This document shows, in pieces, positions 34,692 to 47,336 of a stretch of DNA of 64,000 nt. The DNA lies in NCBI GenBank assembly GCA_014529385.2, contig CM043958.1, positions 91,583,935 to 91,647,934 on the forward strand, in the 5' to 3' direction. The notes under the pieces were generated by a model. That model did not search any database. It was not told the DNA's origin and saw only the letters and a list, made by a program, of their open reading frames with translations. Numbering within the stretch: the first letter of the stretch is position 1; each line of letters begins with the position of its first letter. The position numbers and the translations under genes are program-made. The stretch comes from Adiantum capillus-veneris (Eukaryota > Streptophyta > Polypodiopsida > Polypodiales > Pteridaceae).

Positions 34692-37600
34692 TTGACCATG
34701 ATAAATCATCCACCACCAGGGTTCTATACTCCACTCAGAGACATGAAAAATGCAAAACATGTTGTAATGCCAACAATAGGGGGATTGGGAGAATACATAG
34801 AGGAGAGGCATCCTCTGTTCAACAAACTGAACGTGAGATTCATTAGAACCAATGAAGCCATGCGAGTTCTTACGGACCACTAATGAGGGATTATATTGAT
34901 TCACAAATGGGGATCAATATATCTTCTACAAGTGTGTATTTCCCTATGCTAGAGAGTTGACCACTCATAAGAACCCCTATGCATTTACGTATACAGATGC
35001 CCATGAAGTTCAAGTTTTTATGGTAGATAAATATGGAAGAGAGTACAAACTTGTTGATCCAACTGACCTAGAGAGATATACGTACAAGGGTACTCCAATA
35101 TCTACTTACTTTCAGTCAAAAACAATGCCAGAGTACACAACAGAGAGGATTCTACCAGGATGTTCTCCAAGACTAGAGGAGAGGACGAGAGACATCTTTC
35201 CAAGGGACCATGAATTGGTAGATTAGTGACTGTACCACAATGATTAAGACCATATCAAGTGGCACAATGTGTCAAAAAAAAGAATGATTGGTTAGAGGAT
35301 CCATATGCTCATGTCTCACTCTTCAAACAAGTTTTGAGAGCTGAACAGATTTCGGATTTTCATGCTCAGTATGAGGGATTTGGCTTGACATTGGAAGGAG
35401 AAACCTTGACTTGGTTCCAAGGACTAAATAGGGATGATTTTCCCATCATAACACAAGTCTTGCAAGAATTCACGGAGGAGTTCTCGAAAAGGGGAATCAA
35501 ACATAACACGGTGTCACACATCTACGCTTGCAAACAAAAAATTAATGAAAAAGTGAAGGAAGCTCTACTTCGCTTCAAACAATACATCTAGAGATGTCCT
35601 GTGAGAGAGCTAACGCAAGATGAGAGATTGTCAGTTCTTGTTATAGAGGGACTGAGTAATGAAACTCTCAAAAAGGACCTATATTTGAAAGGATGCAAGA
35701 TGTTTGAACAAGTCACTAGAGAAGCTCTTTATCTAGTTGACAATGGCAAGGCCTACGGAGAGGTGACTGAAGATACATACAATGCGACTAGTAGTGCCTC
35801 ATCTCCGAAGAGCAAATCAACAACAATTAGAGATGTTCAAACTCCTTGGGAACCAATCATTGATCAAGTTGTTGAGGGGGTGATTAGAAGAATAAACGAA
35901 GGCTACAAATAGAACCTAAATGTACGACAACCTCAATTGAGGAGATGTAATACTTGTGGAGGGGATCATCCCACTCCATGTGTAGCACTCAACCAAAGAT
36001 GCAACAAGTGCTAGGTCAACAATTGCATCTTCTGAACGATGGTAGAGTGATAGTCAACTACATTCAACCAGCATATGGGCCACAACTCATGAAAAACCAA
36101 TAGTCCATGGATGCGAATACACTCATGCTCATTGCCAATCATAAGTATGGGTCAAAGAATATTCTTACCAGGCAAGAACAACCATTGACTAGATCACCAG
36201 TTAACAAGAAGGTCCATTCTATGAGTGTGGAGGTGATATTTGGACACAAAGTTGTCCAAACAAGGGTCCACAATTATAATTATTTGTATTCTATGAACGT
36301 TGTAGAAGAGACCATCCACGCCAACACTGTGCTAAAAATCCAGACTACAAAGGGAAAGCAACAATGAATGTTGTAGATGTGATACCTTCTTCAAGCCGAT
36401 CCGAGGTAGAACCCAGAATCCCTTTAAAGGTAATAACTTGAGCTCAAGCTCAAGAAGCTGCTAAAAACGCAATCATTGAGGAGGAAGCCACATTGCATGT
36501 TCAAACAGAAATCGAGAACATATCAATGCGAACAGGAAGAAAATCATGGAAATCCAAATGAGAGAAAATGAAAGCAAAGAGGCTACATGAGAAAGATTCT
36601 TTGGAAACTAAATTAAATTAAACAAAAGAACAGCTTAGACAAGATAAAGAAAGCAAGGAAAACGCAAAGGGACCTAAAGAGTCAAAGACTAACTCGGGAG
36701 GTTCAACCTTGGTGGACAAAGTCTTTGAACCTTTAGATACACTTTTGAAGGCCTATGAAGCTACACTAAAACCCAATCAAACCCAAGAGGATAGATGGAT
36801 AATATATCCTCATCCAGGGTATGAAAAAGAGAGGTTGCAAATGTGCAAGGAGCTCATCCAGAAGGCCCAAGCTCTTATGGAACCACATATTCCAGATGCT
36901 CCAAAAATGAAGGTGCTAATTAGCAAAAAATCCAGAGGAATTAGAAAGTAAACAAGGACCAGGAAGATCCATGAGTTGAGGTGCCTTTAGATACAAGGGA
37001 AGTAGCCAATACCATAGATGAGGTGGGCTCACAAGCAGTGATGCCTATTCCGGAGGTAGAAGAACCGTGGCCACAATCCTTATGGGAATCAATCAGAAAC
37101 CAAAATGATGGTAGTGCTACTTTACAATCAGCACCTATCCCTGAGATAAACATGGATCACGAATTTTTCCTAGGGTATATAAGATCTCTATATGGGGATG
37201 TCGGGTCTGTCGCATCTGAAGAGAGTAAACCACACTCTCTAAAGACTTTTCCATCTTTCATAGGAGAACTCGAAACAAAATCGGAGGTTAAAATGGTACC
37301 TTCTCAATGGAAAGCCACACCAAAAATGATGGATACCAAGAGCTTGCATGAATTGATGTCTTCTCCTATACAATGCACACTTTATCTCTCAGAGCTACTA
37401 GAAATTAGACCGCGTCTATGGGGCCAACTGGGCAAAAACCTAGAAAACATGGGGTTGAAAATTCCTTCACATGACCAACTTGTGGACAAAAACGTGGATG
37501 ACACCTTGCCTAAGAAGCCACAGACAAAGCCAATATTAGTAAATAAGGTGGGTGACTACTGTGAAGGAGAAGAAGGAAACACCACCTTACCACTTGAGTA

Positions 37601-37733
37601 CAAAGGAGTAAATACGGTTGATATATTAGATAGTGGGGCAAGAATTGCCATTGCAACCAAAGAAAAATGGAAAAACTGGGGAAAGCTTGCTCTTACAAAA
37701 ACTCGAATGAAACTACAATAAGCATATGGATAC
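34692..37733 (+). pseudogene. gypsy D2 gag and start of protease, degenerate
   Basis: Several blocks of one polyprotein, broken by stops and frameshifts. 34692-34883 begins the gag-like region. 35259-35591 and 35601-35912 share one frame, split by a TAG at 35589-35591, and contain the retrotransposon gag domain (GLTLEGETLTWFQGLNRDDF, LLRFKQYI). A zinc knuckle (CNTCGGDHPTPC, about 35946-35981) follows another in-frame TAG. 36709-36951 and 36981-37721 continue; the latter ends in VDILDSGARIAIATKEKW, with DSGA as the aspartic-protease active site. The reading frame stops where the CACTA terminus begins. Confidence 0.82.
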
Positions 37734-37755
37734 CACTACAAGAGGTTCTTCATAT

Positions 37756-37895
37756 TAGCGATGCTAGTAGTGCGACGCTCAAATGTTAAAATCTACGGTG
37801 TCGCTATGATCGTCATTATAAGCATTGCTATACTATTTGTTGCATAGCGACACTCATAGTGACGCTTATAGCAACAATGAGCATAGCGGTGCTGA
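37756..37895. repeat. CACTA subterminal repeats (TAGCG motif)
   Basis: At least seven short variants, including TAGCGATGCT, TGCGACGCT, GTCGCTATGA, CATAGCGACACTCATAGTG and GACGCTTATAGC, partly inverted. In the En/Spm family such repeats bind the accessory transposase (established knowledge). Confidence 0.72.
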
Positions 37896-37919
37896 CAGGG
37901 GTAAAAAATAAACCAAGAG

Positions 37920-37955
37920 CGCCAAAAACTCAGATCTCAGATCTGAGTTTTGGCA
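37920..37955. repeat. hairpin sequence next to (CT)n
   Basis: GCCAAAAACTCAGATCT pairs with AGATCTGAGTTTTGGC around a two-base loop, with one extra A in the left arm. TGGCACTCTAGCGATAC follows, and CT microsatellite sequence begins at 37982. Confidence 0.85.
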
Positions 37956-37980
37956 CTCTAGCGATACAGCTAAACCCGTG

Positions 37981-37981
<1 letters not shown>

Positions 37982-38038
<57 letters not shown>

Positions 38039-38145
38039 CACACACACACACACACACACACGAGGAGAGGAAGGAGAGCCAGGTATGCTCCTTCCCTCTC
38101 CTCCCTCTCATGTTCCCTTCCCCTCTTTCTCTCTCTCCCTCTCAA

Positions 38146-38221
<76 letters not shown>

Positions 38222-38356
38222 ACATTGTGTCTGAGAGAGATAGAGAGAGAGAATGTACACACATGCATAAATAAAACACATACATACACATTGAATGTAC
38301 AACAAATTACACAAACATGCATAAACAAAGAATGCATACACACACACATTGAGAAA

Positions 38357-38393
<37 letters not shown>

Positions 38394-38560
38394 AGTAAAG
38401 AGAGAGAATGAGAGAGAGAGAGAGATAAGAGGAGAAAACAATGAGAAAGAGAAAGAGGGAGAGGGAGAGAGAGAAAAAAAACAAAGAGAGAGAGGGGAAG
38501 AAGACGAAAAGAGAGAGGTAAGGGGAGAAAACAAAGAGAGAGAGGGATAGATTAAGAAAA
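37982..38560. repeat. (CT)n(CA)n and GA-rich microsatellite block
   Basis: CT 37982-38038 running into CA 38039-38062; CT 38151-38197 running into CA to 38224; a spacer with ACACATGCATAAA and ACAAACATGCATAAACAAA repeats; then GA-rich 38350-38560. Long open frames through this block are repeat artefacts. Confidence 0.93.
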
Positions 38561-38581
38561 GTAGAGAAAATATGAAATGAA

Positions 38582-38890
38582 AAGTTATATTAAGATTTAG
38601 GGTTAGGCTAGATTTAAAATTACATTTAAGATTAGGTTAGATTTAAAAAATTAACTTATATTTAAAAAAATTCCTAAATTTAAAATTAGGTTATACTTAC
38701 GATTAGGTTAAGATTTAAATTAGACTTAAAATTAGGTTAGATTACAATTAGGTTTAGGTTTATGTTAAGTTTAAGATTAGATTATATTTGGATTTATGTT
38801 AGATTTGAGATTAGGGCAAGGTTTAAGATTAGCCAGGTTAGAATTAAGATTAGATTAGATTTAGATTTAGGTTAGACTTTAGGGCATGTA
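38582..38890. repeat. telomere-like degenerate array (TTAGGTTAGATTTA-type)
   Basis: About 300 bp of degenerate units built on TTAGGTTAGATTTAAGA, including one GATTTAGGGTTAGG. The plant telomere repeat is TTTAGGG. Here the unit is longer and diverged, so it is an interstitial minisatellite rather than a true telomere. It lies inside the predicted CACTA element. Confidence 0.78.
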
Positions 38891-39445
38891 GGGGGGGTTC
38901 CAGGTAACCTCAAGACTTTGCCCAAAGAGAAAACACTAGGTACATATTGTTCCCATCAAAATATGCTGACACCTATTAACTCACCCACTAACCATGTTCA
39001 ATTAGCTCAGAATCACCATATGTTCATTTACATTAGATTTTGGATTTATTTTTTATATTAAAGTCTACCTTCGTGAGAGTTAGGCCAACGGTGATCCCTC
39101 TCTTCATCTCTACGGATGTGACCTTAAGTTGGAAAGCTTTCAACGGCATTATACTCAGATTGGAGGCCAACATCTAATGTGCATAGTAATCCCTCGAACA
39201 AGGATCTGTTGTGAAAAGATGTTAAGATGATGTGAATTGCTACAGCTAAGGAAGAGGCAAAGGGGTTTTGTCCACTACATGCATTGTCATGTAGACATGG
39301 GTGTGTAGATTTCTCGTACCCACAAATATAGGCATTGACCATAAAGACAAGATTATAACCCAGTGGTTCTGATCTCTGTGCCTCTAGACCAAGGTGTGCG
39401 GGGATCGGACGTGACTAGAGAATGTGAGGTAGTTTACAGTGTGAT

Positions 39446-39449
<4 letters not shown>

Positions 39450-39512
<63 letters not shown>
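39450..39512. repeat. (GA)n microsatellite
   Basis: Pure GA tract within the CACTA 5' region. 38900-39450 before it holds no recognisable gene. Confidence 0.95.
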
Positions 39513-39516
<4 letters not shown>

Positions 39517-39589
39517 AAGACGGAGGATGCCAATAGAAAATTAAATTTATGTCCAGGCTATAAGGGTTTTACATTCATTTTATGAGTAT

Positions 39590-42500
39590 TGACGATGATG
39601 TGGGGCCATCCAACCGAAACACCTATCTGTCAACAAGGATCTTATGTCCTTGTAATCAATGCAAACATGCTGTGCGACGGACGAGACGCGTTTCTTTGCA
39701 GCACGTTCGTGAATTTGGTGAGTTTGATCCATCTATTATAGATTGAGTTGTTGCCAATTATAACTCATCGGACTCTGACGCTGGCCAACAGGCAGCAATC
39801 TTGCAACCCAATAGACGTATTCGCAGGCGCTTTGGTCAAGCAGCATACGTGAGGCCACAAGATGTAGCCTCTGACAACTCGGAGGATGATCATGCAGACC
39901 ACATTCCCAACGAGGCTATGTTTGAGCCCGAGATCGATGAAATGATTGAGACGATCATGGATTCAGAAAGGCTTATCTATGATGATATGAAAAGTGAATC
40001 CGATACGCCATTGTATGATGGAGCACGTGTGTCTAGATTGAAGGCACTCCTGGTTCTTCTCAACATGCAGGAAAAGTTTGGATGGAGTAACACTAGCGTC
40101 ATAGTGCTTTTCAAGTGATCTATTACAATGTGTTTACTTCAATAAAAAACTCCAGATGTATAATGATCTGATAGATTACTTACACAAGTGTACCACATTT
40201 TTTTTGCTATGTAGATTGCTCAAAGAGCACATACTGCCAACTGATAATGTGATGCCAGATTCTAGAGAGGAAGCAAGAAAGATATTGTGAAACTTGGGGA
40301 TGGATTACAATTTGATTCACGCTTGTCTTAATGGCTGCATTCTTTTCAGGGGGGAATACATAGACATGAATAAGTGTCCAAAATGTGATTCCAAGAGATA
40401 TCGAGTAGATATCCACGGACAAAAAATTCCACAAAAGGTTTTGCGACACTTTCCTCTGCTTCCTTGCATCAAGCATTTCTTTGAATGTAAGTCCATGGCC
40501 ACCCTAGCATCATGGCATGTGGAGAATAAATCTTCGGATGGTGTGCTACGGATTCTTGCAGATTGTGCAGCCTGGAAACATATAGACGACACATGGCTAG
40601 ATTTTTCCAGGGAAGCTCAAAATTTGCACATAGGCTTAGCTATGGATGGGTGTAAATCCATTTGGTCAAAGGTCAACATCTTATAGTGTATGGCCCATTG
40701 TCATTGTCAACTAGAACATTCCCCTATGGTTGACTACCAAGAAGGGGCATCTGTTTCTAAGCTTGATTGTGCCGAGGCGTTATAAAGTGAAGAATATGAA
40801 TGTGTATCTTTGTCCACTATTTAGAAGAGCTACAACAATTGTGGATTGGCATAGAAGTGGTGGATATGAGCCGGCACATAGGTTGACAGAATGCTTTGAT
40901 CAGAGTCATTCTAATGTGGACCATGCATGACTATCCCGGACTAACAGAATGCTCAGGTGATCTATACTCAAACTCAAACACCATAAATCTTGGTTTTTCT
41001 CAAGCTTATCTATTGTCATGTGTATACATGCAGGGCTTCAAACAAGCGGATACAGAGCATTTGTCACATGTGGACCTAGACTTAATGCACGTCAGGCACC
41101 CTCACTGAAGAAGCAAATATATGAAGGTCATCAAGTGCATCTTCTAGAGAATCATGAGTTACGCGACGGTTTTTTGGGAAGAGAGCCACCGAGGATGTCT
41201 ACACAAGCATGGTTAGAGCAGAAGGAGATGTGTAATGACGGTTTGCCACTAGGGATGAAGAGACTCTCTCTATGGTACAAGTTACCATATTGGCCCAGAC
41301 TCATGATCAATCACTTGCTCGATCCAATGCACATATTCAAGAATGTGGGTAATCTGTTGTGGGACCATCTGATCGATAAGAAAGATACTGTGGGAGCCAG
41401 AGTTGACCTTAGAAATGTGGATTATATGGAGCAATATTGGCCGCAGACAGCACCCGATGGATCAATAAAACTCCCTAAAGCGCCATGGATTTTGACAAGA
41501 GCCCAAGAAGCAAAGTAAAAGAGACCATTCGATCTGTGCAACCCCCACTGGCATAATGCACTCACTCTGAACGTGTTTCACTAACGAAGGAAGCTTACTG
41601 GTTTGAAGTCACACAACTGGCATAAAATGTGTCAGATATGTTAGAAGTAGAATCTATCATAGTGGGAATTATGTAACAAATTTGTGTGTGGACTTTAATA
41701 TCATTTCTAGACATGTTTTGTAGTTTATTTTACTGGTGGACATTGAGGGATGTTTGTCTCCTGACATCCGTACCACGATCTATAAACTTGCCAAGTTGGT
41801 GCAATGGATCTCACAAAAGGAGATCCACGAGGACTCCATATCATTCACCAACTAAACATTGCAGATATTGTGTGTATGTTTGAGAAACACTTTCCTACTA
41901 CCATGCTAACCATTCAAGTGCATCTTCTTGTTCACATAGTTGATGAGGTGGAAATAGCTAGCACAGTACATTCGAGATAGATGTTCTTTTTAGAACGTTT
42001 CATGAAAATGATCAAGGGACATGTGCATCAGAAGGCACGTACGGAGGGTAGCATGGCAGAAGGTTGGTTGGTATCAGAGTCCCTAGTTTGCATTCAAGAG
42101 TGGCTAGATGGATTTGATAAAGCCCAAGAAATGCTATGGCAAACCATAGAAGATGAGCGCATATCTGGGATTGTCATGTGCAATCTCGATGTTGATGGAA
42201 GATCTAGAGGATAAAATCGATCAATTTTGCATGCTTCACAATGGAGTGATGCAAAAGTGGATTTCACAATACAAGGATGCAAAGCAAAAGTGACAAAGGG
42301 CACGAATCGAGTGGAGACGGGAAAAGACGACCACAGATGCATTATCCGACGGGTCTGGAGAGACTACCAGTATTCATGAGCTTAAGATGATTGCACAACC
42401 AATTGAAAAGTGCACAACAATATGGTGAAGAAGTGACTGAGGAGGAGTGGGAGTACTCTCAGGGTTGCGCGACCAAGATAAGTATGCAGTGTACAATTCA

Positions 42501-42800
42501 CGGCTTTCTAGATGTTTGAATGGCCACTCATAACCTTTGTTGGTTATAGTATAAGTCATACACAACAGCATGGTGTAAAGGGCGACATTTTAGGGTGGAG
42601 TGGATTGACAAAAAGCATTTTACACAAGATTGTGGAATCATGGCAAAATTTGAACAGTCTAGTCGACGACGGTCCTCTAATGCAGATCCTGTGGTGATGG
42701 AACTCACTTACTTTGGCACGCTGCAAGAGATTTTGAGGATAGATTATAGAGGATTTTTGTGGACGTGTTCAACGTGCAATGGTTCAAGATAAACATGGAG
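39590..42800 (+). pseudogene. CACTA transposase (TNPD/Transposase_21-like), with one intron and DUF4218/DUF4216-like parts
   Basis: Plus-strand decayed transposase. N-terminal ILCPCNQCKH (about 39644) and LYDGARVSRLKALL...GWSNTSVIVLF lead to an intron (40115-40214, CAA|GTGATC ... TGTAG|A) that rejoins in frame as FKLLKEHILP. An in-frame TGA follows near 40287, before NLGMDYNLIHACLNGCILF and NKCPKCDSKRYR. Further matches: VLRHFPLLPCIKHFF, ASWHVENKSSDGVLR, TTKKGHLFLSLIVPRRYKV, MTIPD/TMHDYPGLTECSG, APSLKKQIYEGHQVHL, YKLPYWPRL with LDPMHIFKNV. DUF4218-like ERFMKMIKGHVHQKARTEGS lies at 41990-42050, and DUF4216-like ELTYFGTLQEILRIDY near 42700. Many stops; the enzyme cannot be made. Confidence 0.85.
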
Positions 42801-43399
42801 GGTCTCATGTAAGTTATGTGGCTCTAGCAGGTGGTATTTCATCCTACAAAGTCTGCATCAAATTGGTGGTACATCATAGAGGTAGCCCCTAGTAGTGCAC
42901 GGAGGAGAGGAGGTAGTACGAGGAGCGTCATTGCTCTAGAGTACCATCATGTCGTTCCACTCCTTCAGTGTCTCCCTCTCTTTCGGAGCATTCAACGTGC
43001 TCCAAGACTTCGCGTCTACGAGACAATCTTCACACTCTTCTAGGCACCAACGCTCTAGTGGTGGTGGCGGTGATTGCTGTGGGGATGCCGCCGCTGATTC
43101 CTCAACACCGCCTCATATTCGATGAGGCTCCTTACCTTCCCCTTCTTTGCCCACCCACACACAAGCCACAACATCGCCATCTACGCCAGGTTTTGCATGG
43201 CTATTAGCCGTTCTTGTGGCTACACACCACTAGCTACTCCTCCGGGAGTCCCCCCAATCGACACTCCTCGCTGCGGGGCCTAGACTCCGGTGGAGACACT
43301 TGGCGTCCGTACACCCATCAAGACGCCACTAGAGACACCACTCAAGACCCCTGCCAAGACACCCAGGTTCACGTGTCACAGGCAAGAGGACTTACTGTA

Positions 43400-44200
43400 C
43401 TCGATTGACATCATCTTGGATGATGAAGGCAAGAAGGTGATCTTGTGCATGCGTGATCTTTTCTCTCAGGTGTTTTGACAGTACAAACTAAATACCTGGA
43501 GTGAAGTGCCAAATGAATTAAAAGACAGAGTCATCAGCATGCTGCATGACGAGTTTCCCGTGTCAAGTCGAGATGAGCACTGCAATGAAGACCTGATGAA
43601 GGTTCGAATGTGAAAATACTGCAACCACAAGTGTTTTGAAGTACAAAAAGCAATAAAGCATGGGTGGAACAAACCAGATTGGCTGGCCAAAGAAGATTGG
43701 AAGAATGAAAAGTGAGCAGCGTGCGAGAATCCTGACAAGTGGAAGCAACAAAGGGAGGCAACCAAAGTGTGAGTAGAGGCAGGGAGCTTGCACACCACTT
43801 GGGGAGCAGTGGGTGGGCATCATTTGAGGCCAATTTTGTAAGTGTTTTTTCATTTCCCTTTATGTTTTATAGTTACATCTATTTGTACTTTTAAATTCTA
43901 ACATAATGTACTCTTTGTATGTTTTGAACAGTGGTCGATGGACAGGACGTGACCCCACACCGTACAAGCGCAAGTACGTGGGCAAAAAGGGCTTAAACAC
44001 CTTGATAGACATTCTCAGTTCTCGCGGAGGCATGGTTAATATTTCACTTTACTCTTTTACATTTGTTGTATTTTAATGATAAGTTAAGAAAATAGATTGT
44101 TTTGTATTTATGTTTATACTTACAGAAAGTCTTATTGTTTTTCTTTGCAGAATCTGACAGATACGTTGCTTGGACATGATGAGACGTCTGATTAGATGAC
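43400..44200 (+). pseudogene. second CACTA gene remnant (Ptta/En/Spm Transposase_24-like)
   Basis: Broken frames reading WSEVPNELKDRVISMLHDEF, NKCFEVQKAIKHGWNKPDWL and ENPDKWKQQREATK (about 43500-43760). Then, across a probable intron (43836-43930, ending TTGAACAG), GRWTGRDPTPYKRKYVGKKG. This matches the layout of the smaller En/Spm accessory transposase, which binds subterminal repeats. A Pro/Thr-rich stretch (42990-43400) precedes it. Family assignment is by motif spacing only. Confidence 0.55.
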
Positions 44201-44389
44201 ATCAGTCTAGCCGTAGCCAGATAGCACTAGTTTTCTTTTTTCATAACATGTATAATGAGATGACGTGTGTACGTATTTTTGTAACTATTGAAAAACAATG
44301 TATTTTCTAAATAATGACAATAGTCACATAATTATTAAGTGACCCCTGCAAGGATACGTTTTGACGGTAGAGATGATGTAATGCTTGCT

Positions 44390-47108
44390 TTCAGCACTCT
44401 ATCCAATAAAGATACATTTGACAGCCTTATTATCCATTTTTTGCATTATTGTTGTGACACTAGAGCATAAGCCAAACAAACAAAAACATTCAAGTAAAAA
44501 ATGGATGGCTTCTTATTATGCCATGCTTTATATGGATTCATACACTTTGCAAAGGTTTGGCAGGACACTTGATCAATGTGTAGGCATCTAGCAAAGCTTG
44601 GCTTTTAACCATACATTGTGCCATCTCCATAAGTGACCTATTTTTCCTCTCAAAAACACAATTTTGTTGAGGTGTAGAAGGCTAGTACTAAATGTTTTTG
44701 TTTTATCCCATGACCAAAAGAAAATGCATCAAATTCTTTTGACGTGTACCCACCTCGTTCAGAACAAAGGGTGCCCAAAGTATAACTGATACATTTTCAA
44801 TCAACATAAAAATTTATTTGAAGCACATAAACACTTTGGACTTAGCCTTAAGTAGATATACCCATGTAAGTCGTGAGTAATCACCAATGGACTTTACAAA
44901 GTACAAATTGTTTTATTGAACGGAGGAGCATGTACTAGGCTGCAAACATCACTATGAACAAATTGCAACTTGTGAGTATGTCGCACTGAACCATATTTTG
45001 GAAACTTAGAATGCTATATTTTTCACAAAATACAGCCTTTATAAACATGTTTAGATGGTGTCTCAAAAGGGGGCAATGAGGAAACCAGATTAGATTTCTA
45101 CAAAGACATCAAAGTGGAAACATTCAGATGTCCAAACATGCATGCAATATTTTAGCATATGAAATAGTTTTAGAATTTGTAACTGCATTTGCAAATTTTT
45201 TGACACACTTGTCATAAGAGCTGAGCTTGTATAGCCCATGAAACAAGTTGCTTGATGCCACAATAGTATCACATGAAGTGGATTATCAACAATGCATCTG
45301 CCACCCACAACCTTTACAACAACAAGACCAAGTCTTGCTATTGCAAAAATAGATAATAGGTTCATCTTGATTCTAGGCACAAAAATTACATCAAAAAATG
45401 TAAAGAAACTACCATTAATTACAATGAGTACAATCTTTTTGCCTCCCCAAATTGGATAAGAGGCATTGTTTGCACAAGTGATAGTATTCCCATTGGGGAC
45501 AGATCAAGAGAAGCGAACAATTCACAATGAGATGTAATGTGCTTTGTAGCACCATTGTCAAAATACCATACACTATGAATTTGTAGCCTCAATCATGCAT
45601 GCATCATGGATAGAAAGGTCATACTGGCACTACACACTAAAAGTCCATTTTACATCAAGTGTAAAAGTTTTAGATTATATACTAGCTACATCTGAAGAAG
45701 ATTCATTTTATTTCTTATATGACTCATTAGCCTCTAGCTTAGGACATTGCTTTATTAAGTGATTAGCAACTCTACAATGGTTGTATCACAATTTTTTCTT
45801 CCCTTTCTTAGCATATTTACTAGATGAATTTCTCTTATGGTTGGGAGGCGTTTATTGTAGATGATTTGCTATCTGAAGAAGGAACATTGAAAGTAGTAGC
45901 ATTCTTATTGCTACCTCTTCTTTGTGCACTAACAACAACCTAATCAACAAAACATTGCTTAGGCCTCTTTTCCTTGACATAGCCTCTTTCAATAGAAAAT
46001 TGACCAACCTATCATACTAAACATTATTATCATTGCCTTGTGCAACAAGCCTTAAAGTTAAGGCAAAATTATAATATGAATGTGGTAATGCATCTAGGAG
46101 CACAAGTGAATGGTTGGGAATGACTTCACCTGTAGCAATAAGTTGCTCATTGATATCTTTGATTTCAGCAAAAAAAAAGTCCATTTAATCTTCCTCATAT
46201 GCACGATCTTTGATTCTAGAAATTAACACAAATATTTTATTTTTTCATGGTTGGGAATGACTTCACTTGTAGCAATAAGTTGCTCATTGATATCTTTGAT
46301 TTCAGAAAAAAAAAAGTCCATTTAATCTTCCTCACGCACGATCTTTGATTCTAGCTATTTGCTCAAATATTTTATTTTTTCCTCGTTGCGACTTACATAC
46401 ATTCCATCTAGAATATTCCAAGATTGTTTTGTTTTGTTTTTTTGCTAAACTAATGCAAGGAGTAATGGGGAACTTGATAGAAAGAAAGTTCAATGCATGC
46501 ATCTATGAATCCCTACTATCCCAATGAGCCAGTTGAGCTATAGGATAAATGACACAAACAGTAGGGATAAAATCCTAGAACCTACAGTATCCTCCACAGA
46601 ACTTGGGTGTACATCAAAACTTTTAACAATGTTTCCTGCATCCATGGAAAAAATTAAAAGATGCATCATGAAATACCACAATGGATAATTGTCTCCATCC
46701 AGTTTGTCACCAAAAGACAACATCTTGAAAACTTCATTGTTCTCAGGCCAAAGTGAAATATTAATGTAGAAAATGGCCAGATTAAGTAGAAACTAAAGGA
46801 AAATTGTTAATGTTCTATAGCACCAATCATAGTAGACTGTGAGAGACTTGTTATGCACACATTTATAGTCAAAGATATTCTACACAAAAGGATGAAAATG
46901 TATATAGAATATTTATATTAGTGGAAACAGAGGCCAAAATCACTCCAAATCAAAATTTTGAGCACACTTGACTCTATGAGCTTTCCCAGAGTATTTATTG
47001 ACATAATAATGCTTACCAAAGATCACCCAAATTAAAGAAAGTGAGCAAGGTGGTGCTGGTGATGTTGGTGACTATGCTCAAGGAGATGAGATCTACTTTG
47101 ATACCAAT
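44390..47108 (-). pseudogene. Ty1/copia fragment C: gag, protease region and integrase, degenerate
   Basis: Minus-strand internal region of the same family as fragment A. From 46723 down: gag start (MLSFGDKLDGDNYPLWYFMM), a zinc-knuckle remnant near 45740-45790, the pre-integrase region 45090-45380 (IKMNLLSIFAIARLG), and the integrase (44395-45060), collinear at the DNA level with 1830-2290 of fragment A. A 137-bp tandem duplication (46111-46247 and 46248-46384) lies within gag. The RT half is missing; the element is cut at about 44390 beside the CACTA element. Confidence 0.82.
47096..47106 (-). other. copia primer-binding site
   Basis: Minus strand TGGTATCAAAG, two bases inside the LTR end. 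It is complementary to the 3' end of initiator tRNA-Met in the usual copia pattern (TGGTATCAGAGC), with one change. Confidence 0.82.
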
Positions 47109-47336
47109 TGTTAAATTTAGGGTTGTAGGAATGCACACAGAGCTTGGAGATGGAGAGGAAGCTCAAGGAACACAAAATGAGAGAGTATTCCTAAGTGTTT
47201 GATTACAAAATAAAATAGTCCCATAGTGATAGACGTATATACAAAGCACAAGGGAAAAAATCTCTTAGTGAGGGAAAAAAGTGGCTCGATGATGCTAAGT
47301 GCATTCACACACATCACTACCATATACATGGAAACA
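47109..47336 (-). repeat. copia 5' LTR (fragment C)
   Basis: 228 bp. On the minus strand it starts TGTTTCCATGTATATGGTAG and ends AACCCTAAATTTAACA. It aligns to the 227-bp LTR at 16977-17203. With the primer-binding site it marks the true 5' end of the family. Confidence 0.85.

Larger units (their letters stand above)
31080..37733 (+). mobile_element. Ty3/gypsy copy D2 (5' LTR, primer-binding site, long leader, gag, protease start)
   Basis: Order: LTR ending CCAACA at 31901, primer-binding site, a 2.7-kb non-coding leader with a periodic palindrome array, gag with a zinc knuckle, and an aspartic-protease start. The CACTA transposon terminus at 37734 interrupts it within the protease. I find no continuation beyond the CACTA element. 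Same family as D1. The LTR left edge is unresolved. Confidence 0.82.
37734..44250 (+). mobile_element. CACTA (En/Spm) DNA transposon, 5' end to transposase, decayed
   Basis: The 5' terminus CACTACAAGAGG at 37734 matches the canonical CACTA end and is preceded by TAC, a possible 3-bp target copy. Subterminal repeats of the TAGCGACGCT type in both orientations fill about 37756-37895. Then come microsatellites (37982-38560), a telomere-like array (38582-38890) and the transposase (39590-44200). The 3' TIR (expected ...TCTTGTAGTG) is not found; copia fragment C begins at about 44390. The insertion lies within the gypsy D2 protease. Confidence 0.83.

Noticed and set aside
38582-38890. True telomere or chromosome end
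   Set aside because: Units are degenerate and longer than TTTAGGG, and the array is internal, flanked on both sides by transposon sequence.
39341-39420. tRNA-derived SINE or tRNA gene
   Set aside because: AACCCAGTGGTT and GATCGGACG loosely resemble A and B boxes, but no cloverleaf or poly(A) tail is visible.
43466-43853. Minus-strand Ser/Cys-rich frames
   Set aside because: Shadows of the plus-strand CACTA accessory-transposase remnant.
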